DNA from: Verrucomicrobiota bacterium
GTDB lineage: Bacteria > Verrucomicrobiota > Verrucomicrobiia > Chthoniobacterales > UBA10450
Reading direction: 5' to 3'
NCBI GenBank assembly: GCA_005887825.1
Contig: VBQC01000170.1
Location: forward strand, 1-32,772
Length of the DNA stretch: 32,772 nt
Shown here: piece by piece, positions 8,443 to 17,632 of the stretch
Layout: each line of letters opens with the position of its first letter
How positions within the stretch are numbered: the stretch's first letter is position 1
Notes under the pieces: generated by a model
Told to the model about the DNA's origin: nothing
The model's input: the letters and a program-made list of their open reading frames with translations, nothing else
Databases searched by the model: none
Made by a program: the position numbers and the translations under genes

Positions 8443-9063
8443 TCAAAGAGAGCCAATCTGATGCTGCTCCCACATGTAGGAGCGGTTTTCCGCCACGATC
8501 CTCCCGTTTTCGATTAACAAACATCGCCAGGCAATCACTCGCCCGTCATCAAGGTAATCATCGCCAATGACTTTGAATTCCGTTTTATGAGTGCCCCGCA
8601 CGTTTCGGTAGGAAATCTCCTGTGCCTGGACGTGTTCGTGCAATTTCTCCTGGCGATACTCCAGACGCACTGTGAGATCGGCGGGCCGCTTTGCCCGCCA
8701 AAAGAAATCGAAGTAATCGCCGAAACGTTGGCGCGTATCCACCCCAGTCACGGCGCCGAAGAGCCGGTATTGCCGCTCAAATGTGATGGGCGCATCTTGA
8801 AGGGTCGCTGTCTTCTGGGAAGACGATGTACTGCCGCCGCCTGTAAGCGCTCCCGGTTTGAGAGTGCTGGATGTCTGTCGCGCCGGCGCTTGTACGGGTG
8901 CTTTTTCACTTAAAAAGAAAAGTTTCGTCTTTCGAAACTGGAAGTCTTTGCTCAACGCCACTGGAAGCGGCGCCGCTTTTTCGACAATCTTGGGTTCTTC
9001 CGTCGCCCGCGCTAATCCGCTTGCGATAATGATCAACCCGGCCGCCACCGCCTTAAACTTCAT
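8443..9063 (-). CDS. Hypothetical secreted protein
   Basis: Signal-peptide-like MKFKAVAAGLIIIASGLARA; 206 aa; divergent from the 9167 gene. Confidence 0.65.
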   Translation of the reverse strand: MKFKAVAAGLIIIASGLARATEEPKIVEKAAPLPVALSKDFQFRKTKLFFLSEKAPVQAPARQTSSTLKPGALTGGGSTSSSQKTATLQDAPITFERQYRLFGAVTGVDTRQRFGDYFDFFWRAKRPADLTVRLEYRQEKLHEHVQAQEISYRNVRGTHKTEFKVIGDDYLDDGRVIAWRCLLIENGRIVAENRSYMWEQHQIGSL

Positions 9064-9166
9064 CCCCTAATGAAACCGGTTCACGCGCCGCATGTCAATA
9101 TACGTCGTATCGGACGCAATCAGTCCCATGGTTTCACTTGCCCTGTTTCCCGCCTAGATTTTCACC

Positions 9167-11962
9167 GTGATCGACGTTCAATATCAGCGCGGCGTTTACT
9201 TGTCGCACGAGGACTTGTGGCTCGACCCGTGGGACGCCAAGCGTTTCGCATTCGTCTCGCACGCGCATAGCGACCACATCGCGCCACATGATGAGATCAT
9301 CGTTTCGAAGCGCACCGCTCGGTTGATGCAGGCGCGTCTACCGGGGACACGCATAGAACATGCATTGTCGTTTGGCGAACGAAGAACAGTGCACGATGTC
9401 GATGTAACGTTGTTGCCCGCCGGCCACATTTTCGGTTCGGCGCAATTTTTTCTTTTCGCGAGAGACGAGACGCTGCTTTATACGGGGGATTTCAAGCTGC
9501 GTCCGGGGAAATCCGCCGAGCGCGCGGAGTGGCGCGAGGCCGACACACTCATCATGGAGACGACTTTTGGCCTGCCGCGCTATCGATTTCCGCCAACGGA
9601 ACAAGTTATTGACCAAATCGTCACTTTCTGCCGCGAAACACTGGACGATGGCCAGGTGCCAGTGCTCCTCGGCTACTCGTTAGGTAAGGCGCAGGAGATA
9701 TTGTGCTCGCTCGACGAAGCAGGATTAACGCCCATGCTGCACGGCTCCGTCTATCAGATGACCCGCATCTACGAACAGCTCGGCCAATCGTTCTGTAAAT
9801 ACGTGCGCTACAACGTGAATGATGTCGCGGGAAAAGTCCTCATCTGTCCACCCAGCGCAAATCGATCGCGCATGCTGGAAAAAATTCCGCACAAACGCGT
9901 TGCGATGATCAGTGGCTGGGCGACTGATCCCAACGCGGTTTATCGCTATCAGGTTGATGCCGCTTTTCCTCTTTCGGACCACGCTGATTACAACGACCTG
10001 CTTCGCTATGTCGATCTTGTGCGGCCCAGGCGCGTGTTCACCCTCCATGGTTTCGCCGCCGAGTTTGCGCGCGATTTGCGCGAACGCGGCATCGAGGCCT
10101 GGGCGCTCACGGAAGAAAATCAAATGGAACTGAGCTTGGGGAGCGCGGGCATGTTGCCGGAAGCCTCTGGCAAAACGCGCGGTGAAGTTGTCCGGCAAAG
10201 TGCCGGACAGAGCGGGCAGCATGCCCGCGCTCCTCAATCCGAATCGGAATTCTTTGCATTCGCTCACGTCGGCGAAAGAATCGGCGCCGCTGCCGCAAAG
10301 CTGCAGAAAGTGCGTTTGCTTGCCGATTATTTGCGGACGCTCGGTCAAGAACAGCTTCCCATCGCGGCGATTTACTTTACAGGCCGGGCTTTTGCGCAGA
10401 GCGATCCGCGCACATTGCAAGTGGGAGGATCGATCATCTACCGCGCAATGATGGCAGCGGCGAAATTGAGCGACGCAGAGTTCCACCGCATTGCCCACGG
10501 GCACGGAGACGCCGGCAAAACTGCCTTCGAAGCGCTGGAGGGGCGCACTAATCCCGAGCCGTTCGCGCTCGAAGAATCGTGCAATTTCTTCGATACATTG
10601 CATCGAAGCCGTGGCCCCATTGCGAAGACCGAGTTGCTGCGATCACGCCTTGCCAAATTGTCCGCGCGTGAGGCTCAGTACGTGGTCAAGATTCTCACGG
10701 GAGACTTGCGCATCGGCTTGCGGGAGGGACTCGTGGAAGAAGCAATCGCCCACGGCTTCGAGATGCCGCTGGATCAGGTGAAGGAAGCCCACATGCTCCT
10801 GGGCGATATCGGCGCCACCGCAATGCTTGCTTCACGAAAAGAATTGCACCGCGCGGAATTATCGATCTTTCGTCCGATCAAGTGCATGCTGGCGACTCCG
10901 GAACCAACAGCAGAAGCAGTGTGGGAACGGTTCGTCGAAGGGAAGGATCCTGCGGCCCAACTGCTTTCGGTCGCCGCGGCGACCTATGACGCAGCAGGCA
11001 ACGCGGCTACAGTTTATTTGGAAGACAAATTCGACGGTATTCGCGCGCAGCTTCATCGCAGCGGACAACGGGTCGAAATTTTCTCGCGCGATTTGCGGCG
11101 CATCACCGATCAATTTCCAGAACTGGCGAGGCAAGCAAGGAACTTCGAGAAAGAGCTGATCGTGGATGGTGAAATTATCGCCTATGAACAAGGTCGCAGA
11201 CTCACCTTCTTTGATCTGCAAAAGCGGCTCGGTCGCAAAAGTGATGGCGCGGATTTGTTCGATGGTGTCGCGGCAGATGTGCCGGTCGCTTTTATCATCT
11301 TTGATCTTCTTTGGCTGAATGGGCGCTCGTTGCTGAAAACTCCGCTGCGCGAGCGACGCGGACGGCTCGGCGGCTTGCGATTACCGCCGCAATTTCAGAT
11401 AGCGGAAGTAATGTCCGCGCATTCCGCGAGTGAGATCGAGCAAACTTTCCAACAGGCTCGGCGTCGCTTGAACGAAGGTCTTATGATCAAAGACCCGGAA
11501 AGCGTCTATTTACCGGGCACCCGTGGGATGTTTTGGTTTAAGCTCAAGAAAGAGCTGGCAACGCTCGATGTAGTGGTCGTCGCCGCCGAGCTTGGCCATG
11601 GCAAACGCAATAATGTGCTGAGTGATTACACATTCGCGGTGCGCGACGAAACAACGGGCGAGCTCTTGCCGATAGGCAAAGCCTATAGTGGGCTGACTGA
11701 CGCGGAGATTGCGGACTTAACCGAGCACTTCAAACAGAACACGATTGCAGATCATGGCCGATACCGTGAAGTGAACCCGGACATCGTGCTCGAGGTCGCA
11801 TTCAACTCAATCCAGCCGAGTACGCGCCACGCCAGTGGACTCGCGCTGCGCTTTCCCAGAATCAAAGCGATCCGGCGCGACAAAAATGTCGATTCCATCG
11901 ACACCCTCGAATACGCGCGACAACTCGCGGCGCAGCGATCAGAGGTTGGAGTGTTGGAGTAA
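9167..11962 (+). CDS. Fusion of MBL-fold ligase-associated exonuclease and ATP-dependent DNA ligase (931 aa, GTG start)
   Basis: N-terminal beta-CASP/MBL signature FVSHAHSDHIAPHDE, LLPAGHIFGSAQFFL, LLYTGDFKLRP, METTFGLPRY, FPLSDHADYNDLL; C-terminal ligase motif I EDKFDGIRAQLH, FSRDLRRITDQFPEL, VDGEIIAYEQGRRLTFFDLQKRLGR, GLMIKDPESVYLPGTRGMFWFKLKKEL. Confidence 0.93.
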   Translation: MIDVQYQRGVYLSHEDLWLDPWDAKRFAFVSHAHSDHIAPHDEIIVSKRTARLMQARLPGTRIEHALSFGERRTVHDVDVTLLPAGHIFGSAQFFLFARDETLLYTGDFKLRPGKSAERAEWREADTLIMETTFGLPRYRFPPTEQVIDQIVTFCRETLDDGQVPVLLGYSLGKAQEILCSLDEAGLTPMLHGSVYQMTRIYEQLGQSFCKYVRYNVNDVAGKVLICPPSANRSRMLEKIPHKRVAMISGWATDPNAVYRYQVDAAFPLSDHADYNDLLRYVDLVRPRRVFTLHGFAAEFARDLRERGIEAWALTEENQMELSLGSAGMLPEASGKTRGEVVRQSAGQSGQHARAPQSESEFFAFAHVGERIGAAAAKLQKVRLLADYLRTLGQEQLPIAAIYFTGRAFAQSDPRTLQVGGSIIYRAMMAAAKLSDAEFHRIAHGHGDAGKTAFEALEGRTNPEPFALEESCNFFDTLHRSRGPIAKTELLRSRLAKLSAREAQYVVKILTGDLRIGLREGLVEEAIAHGFEMPLDQVKEAHMLLGDIGATAMLASRKELHRAELSIFRPIKCMLATPEPTAEAVWERFVEGKDPAAQLLSVAAATYDAAGNAATVYLEDKFDGIRAQLHRSGQRVEIFSRDLRRITDQFPELARQARNFEKELIVDGEIIAYEQGRRLTFFDLQKRLGRKSDGADLFDGVAADVPVAFIIFDLLWLNGRSLLKTPLRERRGRLGGLRLPPQFQIAEVMSAHSASEIEQTFQQARRRLNEGLMIKDPESVYLPGTRGMFWFKLKKELATLDVVVVAAELGHGKRNNVLSDYTFAVRDETTGELLPIGKAYSGLTDAEIADLTEHFKQNTIADHGRYREVNPDIVLEVAFNSIQPSTRHASGLALRFPRIKAIRRDKNVDSIDTLEYARQLAAQRSEVGVLE
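10140..10233. repeat. Palindromic element in frame in the linker between exonuclease and ligase domains
   Basis: 14-nt perfect arms GGAGCGCGGGCATG (10140-10153) / CATGCCCGCGCTCC (10220-10233), extendable to 19 bp with one G-U pair; nested perfect hairpin GTCCGGCA-AAG-TGCCGGAC (10190-10208). Confidence 0.75.
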
Positions 11963-12038
11963 TGCTTTAGGCGGATTCCTACACTGAGCCATCCCGAGTG
12001 AAGCGAAGTCGCCAATACTTCACTATGCGACCGCACCC

Positions 12039-12548
12039 CTACTGCGGTGTTCCATCGGAAGATGTTGGCGATGGCGCGGGCGAGGCACTTTCCGACTGAT
12101 CAGACGCCGGCGAAGACGATGTCGATTCTGAATTGCCGGGCGTTCCTGATGAACCCGCGGACGTTTCCGAAATGCCTGGCGCCTCCGGCAAAGATGAGCC
12201 CGGCGCCTCCGGCAAAGATGATGGTGTCGCAAAACGACTGTGCCGAAGACCACGCGGCGGAACCCCGGCGCGCCCAGGGATAGGCGGGATGGCGAAGTCC
12301 CCCGGTGGGGAACCTGGCGCCGCATCTGGTCCGGCTGATTTTCTTTTCTCCAACGCCTTCTTGCGGTTCTCGAGCCAGGCTTGGCGCCGCTCGATCTGCT
12401 GTTGCTTCTGGGCCTCCTGCTCCGCAGCCAATTGTTGCTGCACCTCCTGCTTGACCATGGCTCTTATTTCTTCCTTGGTTGTCTGCTTTTGGCAGGAACA
12501 AAATGTGGCCAAGGCAAGGATCAGCGGCAGGGCAAACGAGTTCTTCAT
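12039..12548 (-). CDS. Hypothetical lipoprotein with low-complexity Ser/Pro-rich C-terminus
   Basis: Lipobox-like MKNSFALPLILALATFCSCQ followed by a coiled-coil segment and S/P/A-rich repeats. Confidence 0.6.
   Translation of the reverse strand: MKNSFALPLILALATFCSCQKQTTKEEIRAMVKQEVQQQLAAEQEAQKQQQIERRQAWLENRKKALEKRKSAGPDAAPGSPPGDFAIPPIPGRAGVPPRGLRHSRFATPSSLPEAPGSSLPEAPGISETSAGSSGTPGNSESTSSSPASDQSESASPAPSPTSSDGTPQ
12175..12222. repeat. 24-bp tandem direct repeat, 2 copies
   Basis: CCTGGCGCCTCCGGCAAAGATGAG / CCCGGCGCCTCCGGCAAAGATGAT, encoding SSLPEAPG-type octapeptides on the minus strand. Confidence 0.85.
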
Positions 12549-12707
12549 GTCAGGATTGGTAATATGGTTGATTCTTGTTGTTCGAACTAAGCGAGTAAGC
12601 GAGCACGCCTTCTAGCGCGAGTCAATGCGACCGCGCGGACAGCGAAACCGCGATTCGTTTTCGTTATTCGAGAGAGGAACAAAGGACCGCCGCCGATCAA
12701 AGGAAAG

Positions 12708-12902
12708 TTAACGCGCCGGCGCCGTTGGTGAAGTTGCCGGTTTCACGATGACCGTTTCGACCCGGTCACGTCGAAAACGCTGAATGTTGGCGTAAACGGC
12801 CAACAGCGCCATTGATCCGACGATTATAAGCATCAGCACAACAGCACTCTTTGGAACTCGGGACGACCGAAATTTTTCGCGAGGCGGCTGTGCCGAATTC
12901 AC
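12708..12902 (-). CDS. Small single-pass membrane protein (64 aa)
   Basis: VPKSAVVLMLIIVGSMALLAVYANIQRFRRDR; one hydrophobic helix, downstream of and co-directional with plsC-like/cmk/aroA. Confidence 0.5.
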   Translation of the reverse strand: MNSAQPPREKFRSSRVPKSAVVLMLIIVGSMALLAVYANIQRFRRDRVETVIVKPATSPTAPAR

Positions 12903-12942
12903 AGTTAAAGTATCGATGTCGATCTCGCGCGCGCAAATCCGA

Positions 12943-13557
12943 TCACGTCAACTCTAGTGCCGCGATTGAATCCATGACGCGCTGGCTTAGGCGTCTGTAG
13001 AGATTCTTCCCTCGCGATTCGACCTCGGCCGACGTAAAAAAAATCGGTTCTCCAATAACGATGGTGATTGGCGCAAAGTGCAAACCGCCACCGCCACGCG
13101 GCAAAGCTTCATGGGCGCCGAAGATCCGCATCGGTACAACCGGGGCGAGCGTCTTTGCAATTACGAGCCCCAACCCCGGCTCGGCGGGCTGCAAGCTGCC
13201 GTCGAGGGTCCGCGAGCCTTCCGGAAAAACCAGCGCTGCATTTCCGGACTCGAGGACGCGAATAAGGGCCTTCAGGGCGCTGCGGTCGATCCCCTCCTGA
13301 TTAACTGGGATCACATTCAGCTTAGGCAAAAGCCAGCCAAGCAAGGGCACGTCCATCAACGTTCGCCGCGCCAGAAAATAAATCGCGCGATCGCATGTAG
13401 TGCCCGCGAGGGGCGGATCGAGATAACTCTGATGGTTCATCGCGAGAATCACCGGACCGCTTTGAACCATGCGCTCCCGATGAATTACGCGAAGACGAAA
13501 AAAAAATCGGCCAACCAGGCGAGAAAAATTGTAGCCAAGCCAGTAATAGAAGTTCAT
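12943..13557 (-). CDS. plsC: 1-acyl-sn-glycerol-3-phosphate acyltransferase (PlsC family)
   Basis: NHQSYLD (NHx4D) and FPEGSRTLDG motifs; LGLVIAKTLAPVVPMRIFGAHEALPRGG. Confidence 0.88.
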   Translation of the reverse strand: MNFYYWLGYNFSRLVGRFFFRLRVIHRERMVQSGPVILAMNHQSYLDPPLAGTTCDRAIYFLARRTLMDVPLLGWLLPKLNVIPVNQEGIDRSALKALIRVLESGNAALVFPEGSRTLDGSLQPAEPGLGLVIAKTLAPVVPMRIFGAHEALPRGGGGLHFAPITIVIGEPIFFTSAEVESRGKNLYRRLSQRVMDSIAALELT

Positions 13558-13607
13558 CGTTAAGGCGCTAAGGCGTCGAGTATCGAAACGGCGGAAAAAG
13601 CGGAGGA

Positions 13608-14291
13608 TCAGGCGGCAGAAGGAAGGAGGCCGTTTTGTTCCAGCCGGCCGATGATCTCGTTGACAACTTGTTCGATTGTTAAGTGCGACGTATCGATTAT
13701 GCAGGCGTCTTTGGCGACGACGAGCGGCGACACAGGTCGCGACGAATCGGCGTGGTCACGCATCGTAATTTCATCGCGTTGCCCCTGCGCCGCACGACGG
13801 CGCAGACGCACCTCAGGCGAAGCATCGACATAAAATTTGTAGGCAGTGTCTGGGAAAACGACCGAGCCGATATCCCGGCCTTCAATAACCAAGTCGCGAC
13901 CCTGTGCATGCTCGCGCATTTTCTCGACGACAATTTCACGGACTCGCGGAATGCTGCTGACGCGGGAAACACTTTCGTTTACGCGATCGTCGCGCAAGTA
14001 ATCGCCCGGATCGACATTATCAATAAAGATGCACAACTCGTTATCTCGGAGGCAGCAAGTGATCTGGGCAGATTCGACAGCGTGCGCAACGCGATCGCTT
14101 TCTCCCACATCGATTCCCTTTTGCAGGATATGCCAGGTGATCGCTCGATAAATCGCCCCTGAATTGAGATAGGCAAAGCCAAGCCGACGAGCAAGCTCAC
14201 GCGTAACGCTGCTTTTCCCAGAGGCGGCAGGCCCATCAATGGCAACGACGCGATGGGAGGATTGCTGGCCGGACTGCATGACGCGAGGCAA
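13608..14291 (-). CDS. cmk: Cytidylate kinase
   Basis: VVAIDGPAASGKSSVTRELARRLGFAYLNSGAIYRAITW; VIEGRDIGSVVFPDTAYKFYVDASPEVRLRRR. Confidence 0.95.
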   Translation of the reverse strand: MPRVMQSGQQSSHRVVAIDGPAASGKSSVTRELARRLGFAYLNSGAIYRAITWHILQKGIDVGESDRVAHAVESAQITCCLRDNELCIFIDNVDPGDYLRDDRVNESVSRVSSIPRVREIVVEKMREHAQGRDLVIEGRDIGSVVFPDTAYKFYVDASPEVRLRRRAAQGQRDEITMRDHADSSRPVSPLVVAKDACIIDTSHLTIEQVVNEIIGRLEQNGLLPSAA

Positions 14292-14360
14292 ATTTAGCCA
14301 TCGTTTTCATGGCGACGCAATGCGCCTCATAAGGTGTGTGTAACCTACGTGGCCTGCGAA

Positions 14361-15719
14361 TTAGGCTTCCTCGACCGGGGCAGGAGTAAGCGAACCGATC
14401 ACAGGAGTGCTTATCTGCATCCGTTTCGGATTGGTGAACTCCTCCAGAACGGCTTCAAATCCCGGATAAGACTCACGAATGCACTCGGCATCCTGAACGA
14501 TAGTTTCCCCGTCAGCGAACAGACCCGCTATGGCAAATGCCATCGCAACGCGATGATCGCCGAAGCTTGCTACGCGCGCCCCATGCAGCGGAGCCGGACC
14601 ATGAATTTCGAGGCCATCGTTCATTTCCGTGACCTGCGCGCCCATAGTGCGCAGATTGTGCGCGATAGCGGCAATGCGATCGGATTCTTTCACACGCAAT
14701 TCCTGGGCATGCCGAATAATCGTTTTACCATTTGCCAGGGCGCCTGCGACTGCGAGGATCGGCAGTTCGTCAATGAGCTGCGGCACTTCTCTGCCCTGAA
14801 TAACGGTGCCTTTGAGGGGGACTCCCGTGACCTCGACGACCCCCCGCGGTTCAAGTTGATCGACCTCTTCAATCGCCTCTCGCACTTGCGCGCCCATTCG
14901 GAGCAACACGCCGAGTAAGGCCGTTCTAGTGTCGTTTAGGCCAACTTCGCGCACAAGCAGATGACCTCGCGGTTGCGCCGCCGCGGCGACCAGCCAAAAG
15001 GCTGCCGAGGAAATATCGCCCGGAATTGTAAAGTCGCGAGACTCCGGCACCTGGTCGCCGAAGACAGTAACGCTCCCGTCGCCATCCTTTGCCGTGCTAA
15101 CGAGAAAATAATTAAACATCATCTCCGTATGGTTTCGCGTCGGTGATGGTTCCTCGACAGTCGTCTTGCCCTTGGCGAAAAGGCCCGCCAGCAGCAAAGC
15201 ACTCTTAACCTGCGAGCTCGCAATGGGCAGCCGATAGCGAATTCCACGCAAGGAGCCTCCATGGATGCGAAGCGGTGGCGTCTGTTCCGGCCCCTCTGCG
15301 AGAATATTTGCACCCATCTGGCGAAGCGGCGTGATCACGCGGTCCATAGGACGTCGCGAAAGCGCCGCATCACCGACGAGGCGGCTCTCAAATGTCTGTC
15401 CGGCAAGCAGCCCAGCGAGAAGTCGCATGGTCGTGCCGGAATTTCCGCAATCGATTTCCTTTTTAGGCGGTGCAAGGACGCGCTTTTTCCCATGGACGAT
15501 CAGCCTGTCCGGCTGGGGCTGTTCGATCTTAATACCCAGAGCGCGCATGGCATTGACTGTATGTATGCAATCTTCGCTCGGGAGAAAACCGCGCAGCGTG
15601 CATACACCATTCGACAAGGCCGCAATGATTACCGCGCGATGCGAAATGCTTTTGTCGCCCGGTACGGTAATTTCGATATCAATTCGAGACGCCCGTTTGA
15701 TTCGTAATTCCATAGACAA
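14361..15719 (-). CDS. aroA: 3-phosphoshikimate 1-carboxyvinyltransferase (EPSP synthase)
   Basis: VPGDKSISHRAVIIAALSNG; NSGTTMRLLAGLLAGQ; LKGTVIQGREVPQLIDELPILAVAGALANGKTII; RVKESDRIAAI; FGDHRVAMAFAIAGL. Confidence 0.97.
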   Translation of the reverse strand: MSMELRIKRASRIDIEITVPGDKSISHRAVIIAALSNGVCTLRGFLPSEDCIHTVNAMRALGIKIEQPQPDRLIVHGKKRVLAPPKKEIDCGNSGTTMRLLAGLLAGQTFESRLVGDAALSRRPMDRVITPLRQMGANILAEGPEQTPPLRIHGGSLRGIRYRLPIASSQVKSALLLAGLFAKGKTTVEEPSPTRNHTEMMFNYFLVSTAKDGDGSVTVFGDQVPESRDFTIPGDISSAAFWLVAAAAQPRGHLLVREVGLNDTRTALLGVLLRMGAQVREAIEEVDQLEPRGVVEVTGVPLKGTVIQGREVPQLIDELPILAVAGALANGKTIIRHAQELRVKESDRIAAIAHNLRTMGAQVTEMNDGLEIHGPAPLHGARVASFGDHRVAMAFAIAGLFADGETIVQDAECIRESYPGFEAVLEEFTNPKRMQISTPVIGSLTPAPVEEA

Positions 15720-15813
15720 GTGTGAAATTTTTCCCGAAGCGAACGCTTCATCCGCGCGCGATGATCAGCATCGGATATAAGACGCGGTTGTCCAGCTTCG
15801 CTCCCTCAAGGCC

Positions 15814-15831
15814 AAAAATCCGAAGATTTTT
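15814..15831 (-). terminator. Likely terminator downstream of the 15868-16254 gene
   Basis: Minus-strand transcript AAAAATC-UUCG-GAUUUUU: perfect 7-bp stem, UUCG tetraloop, U-rich 3' arm. Confidence 0.55.
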
Positions 15832-15867
15832 AGCTGAACTTTGCCAGCGCGACGAGCATTGGCAAAA

Positions 15868-16254
15868 TTACGGAACAAGAAAAATTTTGTCTGTGTAGGG
15901 ATCTTTTACTTCTGTTCCTGGCGGAAACCCTTCTACATCGACGTACTTGCCAGGCGAATAAGGACTTTCCACCAGATGAGGTTTGCCAGGAACGGGTATT
16001 CCGTACGGATAATCTCCCTTGGCGACTTTTGTCGGCGCGGCCGTTGGAGGAGGCGAGGCTGCAGTCTCCGTCTGCGGCGTCCCCATCGGCTGAACGGGCC
16101 CATTGGGATTAAATGGCTGTTGCTGCGGCGGATATTCCTCAGTACGGCTTGGCGGATAATTGGCGACGCGATGGCGGGTGGGTTGCGGCGGCTCTTCACT
16201 GCATGAGGCGACGAAGAAGGTGGTGAGTAGGGCAAGGGACAGTGAGAATTTCAT
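15868..16254 (-). CDS. Hypothetical lipoprotein, Pro-rich
   Basis: Internal Met start gives MKFSLSLALLTTFFVASCSEEPPQPTRH (lipobox-like); the longer track ORF starts at 16302. Confidence 0.6.
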   Translation of the reverse strand: MKFSLSLALLTTFFVASCSEEPPQPTRHRVANYPPSRTEEYPPQQQPFNPNGPVQPMGTPQTETAASPPPTAAPTKVAKGDYPYGIPVPGKPHLVESPYSPGKYVDVEGFPPGTEVKDPYTDKIFLVP

Positions 16255-16399
16255 AATTGAAAATGCTGTTGCAATCCTATCTGCAGTCCAACCCATTGCC
16301 AATCACTAAATCGTTTTTCGCCGCAAGCCCTGGGGGCACTTCGGTAAAGATTGACCTGAATACAATGACGGACCGGTTTTCATCCGAATCCAAAGAAGA

Positions 16400-17566
16400 A
16401 TGTCGAACAACTCCCGTGCACAGATTTTGGTCGTGGACGACGATGCCATAAGTCGCAAGATCCTGGCACAACTTCTGGCCTCCGCTGGTCACGACTGCCG
16501 CGAGTGCGAGGACGGGGCCAAAGCGTTACAACTAATTCACGCCAAGCCGCCTTCACTTCTTCTTCTTGATTTCGATATGCCGGGGCTAAACGGCGCCGAG
16601 GTTCTAAGACGCCTTCGCTCGGATGCCGATCCGGCAGTCGCGCAGATTCCCGCGATTATGTTGACTGGGCATGGGAGTGAAGAAAGCGAGGTATCCTGTT
16701 TGCAAGCTGGCGCGGATGATTTTGTGACCAAGCCAATCAATGCCGCGGTGCTGCTGGCGCGAATTGAGACCCAGCTTCGCCTGCGCTCCATGCGACGCCA
16801 ATTAGAGCGGCAAAATGATGAGCTCGAAGAATGGCGTCGCAATCTCGAGCGCGATCTGGCCGCTGCGCGTTTGACGCAACAATCACTGATTCCTCAAAAG
16901 CCGCCGCCGCTCCCCGGTTGGCAAGTTGCCACCTGTTACCGCCCCGTAATCCAGGTGGGCGGTGATATCTACGGCTGGCTGCCTATGAAGGATAGCCGGA
17001 TTTTGTTTTGGATCGCAGATGGCACCGGACATGGGGCCGCTGCTGCGTTGCTTACCACGCTAGCGAAACTCCTTTTTCATTATGGCAGCGTGGAACATGA
17101 CGCGCCAGCCACGGTAATGGAAAGGGTGAACAGTGATTTCCGCAGTATTTTTGGCGCACGCTCTTTTATGACGGCGATGTGTGTCGCCCTCGATCCCGCG
17201 AGCGGACACGCGAGCGTCGTGGGCGCGGGTCACCCACCGTTGCTGGTCAGCCGCGACAACGGGGCGACGGAGTCAATAGCCTCGATCGCGCCGCCATTGG
17301 GCTTAATCGAACATCCCGAATTTACAGAAACCGTCATTGGCTTCGAAACGGGGGACGCTTTTCTTCTCTATACAGATGGTCTGTTTGGCTCGGCGAAGGA
17401 CGAGCGGCGCCGTCTGACTCCGCAACGCTTGGAGAAAATGCTGGATCATTCCGCGCCCAGTGCAGAGGCGCTGCTCAAGGGAATACTAACTCAAGTAGCG
17501 CCAGATAACGCCGGGGACGCTCTGCCAGATGATCTGGCGGCCCTGGCGGTCCGTCGGGCGGCCTAG
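16400..17566 (+). CDS. Response regulator: receiver domain fused to PP2C (SpoIIE/RsbU-type) phosphatase
   Basis: REC: ILVVDDDAISRKILAQLL...LLLLDFDMPGLNGAEVLRRLR...IMLTGHG...GADDFVTKPI. PPM: QVGGDIYGWLPM, FWIADGTGHGAAAALLTTL, FLLYTDGLFGS. Confidence 0.93.
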   Translation: MSNNSRAQILVVDDDAISRKILAQLLASAGHDCRECEDGAKALQLIHAKPPSLLLLDFDMPGLNGAEVLRRLRSDADPAVAQIPAIMLTGHGSEESEVSCLQAGADDFVTKPINAAVLLARIETQLRLRSMRRQLERQNDELEEWRRNLERDLAAARLTQQSLIPQKPPPLPGWQVATCYRPVIQVGGDIYGWLPMKDSRILFWIADGTGHGAAAALLTTLAKLLFHYGSVEHDAPATVMERVNSDFRSIFGARSFMTAMCVALDPASGHASVVGAGHPPLLVSRDNGATESIASIAPPLGLIEHPEFTETVIGFETGDAFLLYTDGLFGSAKDERRRLTPQRLEKMLDHSAPSAEALLKGILTQVAPDNAGDALPDDLAALAVRRAA

Positions 17567-17632
17567 TAATATTTTTTTCGTTTGCTTAAAATTAGTATTG
17601 CTCTCTTGCGAGGGAAACGTTAATCAGCGTCC

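Noticed and set aside
9725-10603. 292-aa minus-strand ORF opposite the exonuclease-ligase fusion
   Set aside because: Antisense shadow of a well-supported gene; it merely reads through the same palindrome.
14334-14918. 194-aa plus-strand ORF opposite aroA
   Set aside because: Antisense to aroA with no motif support.
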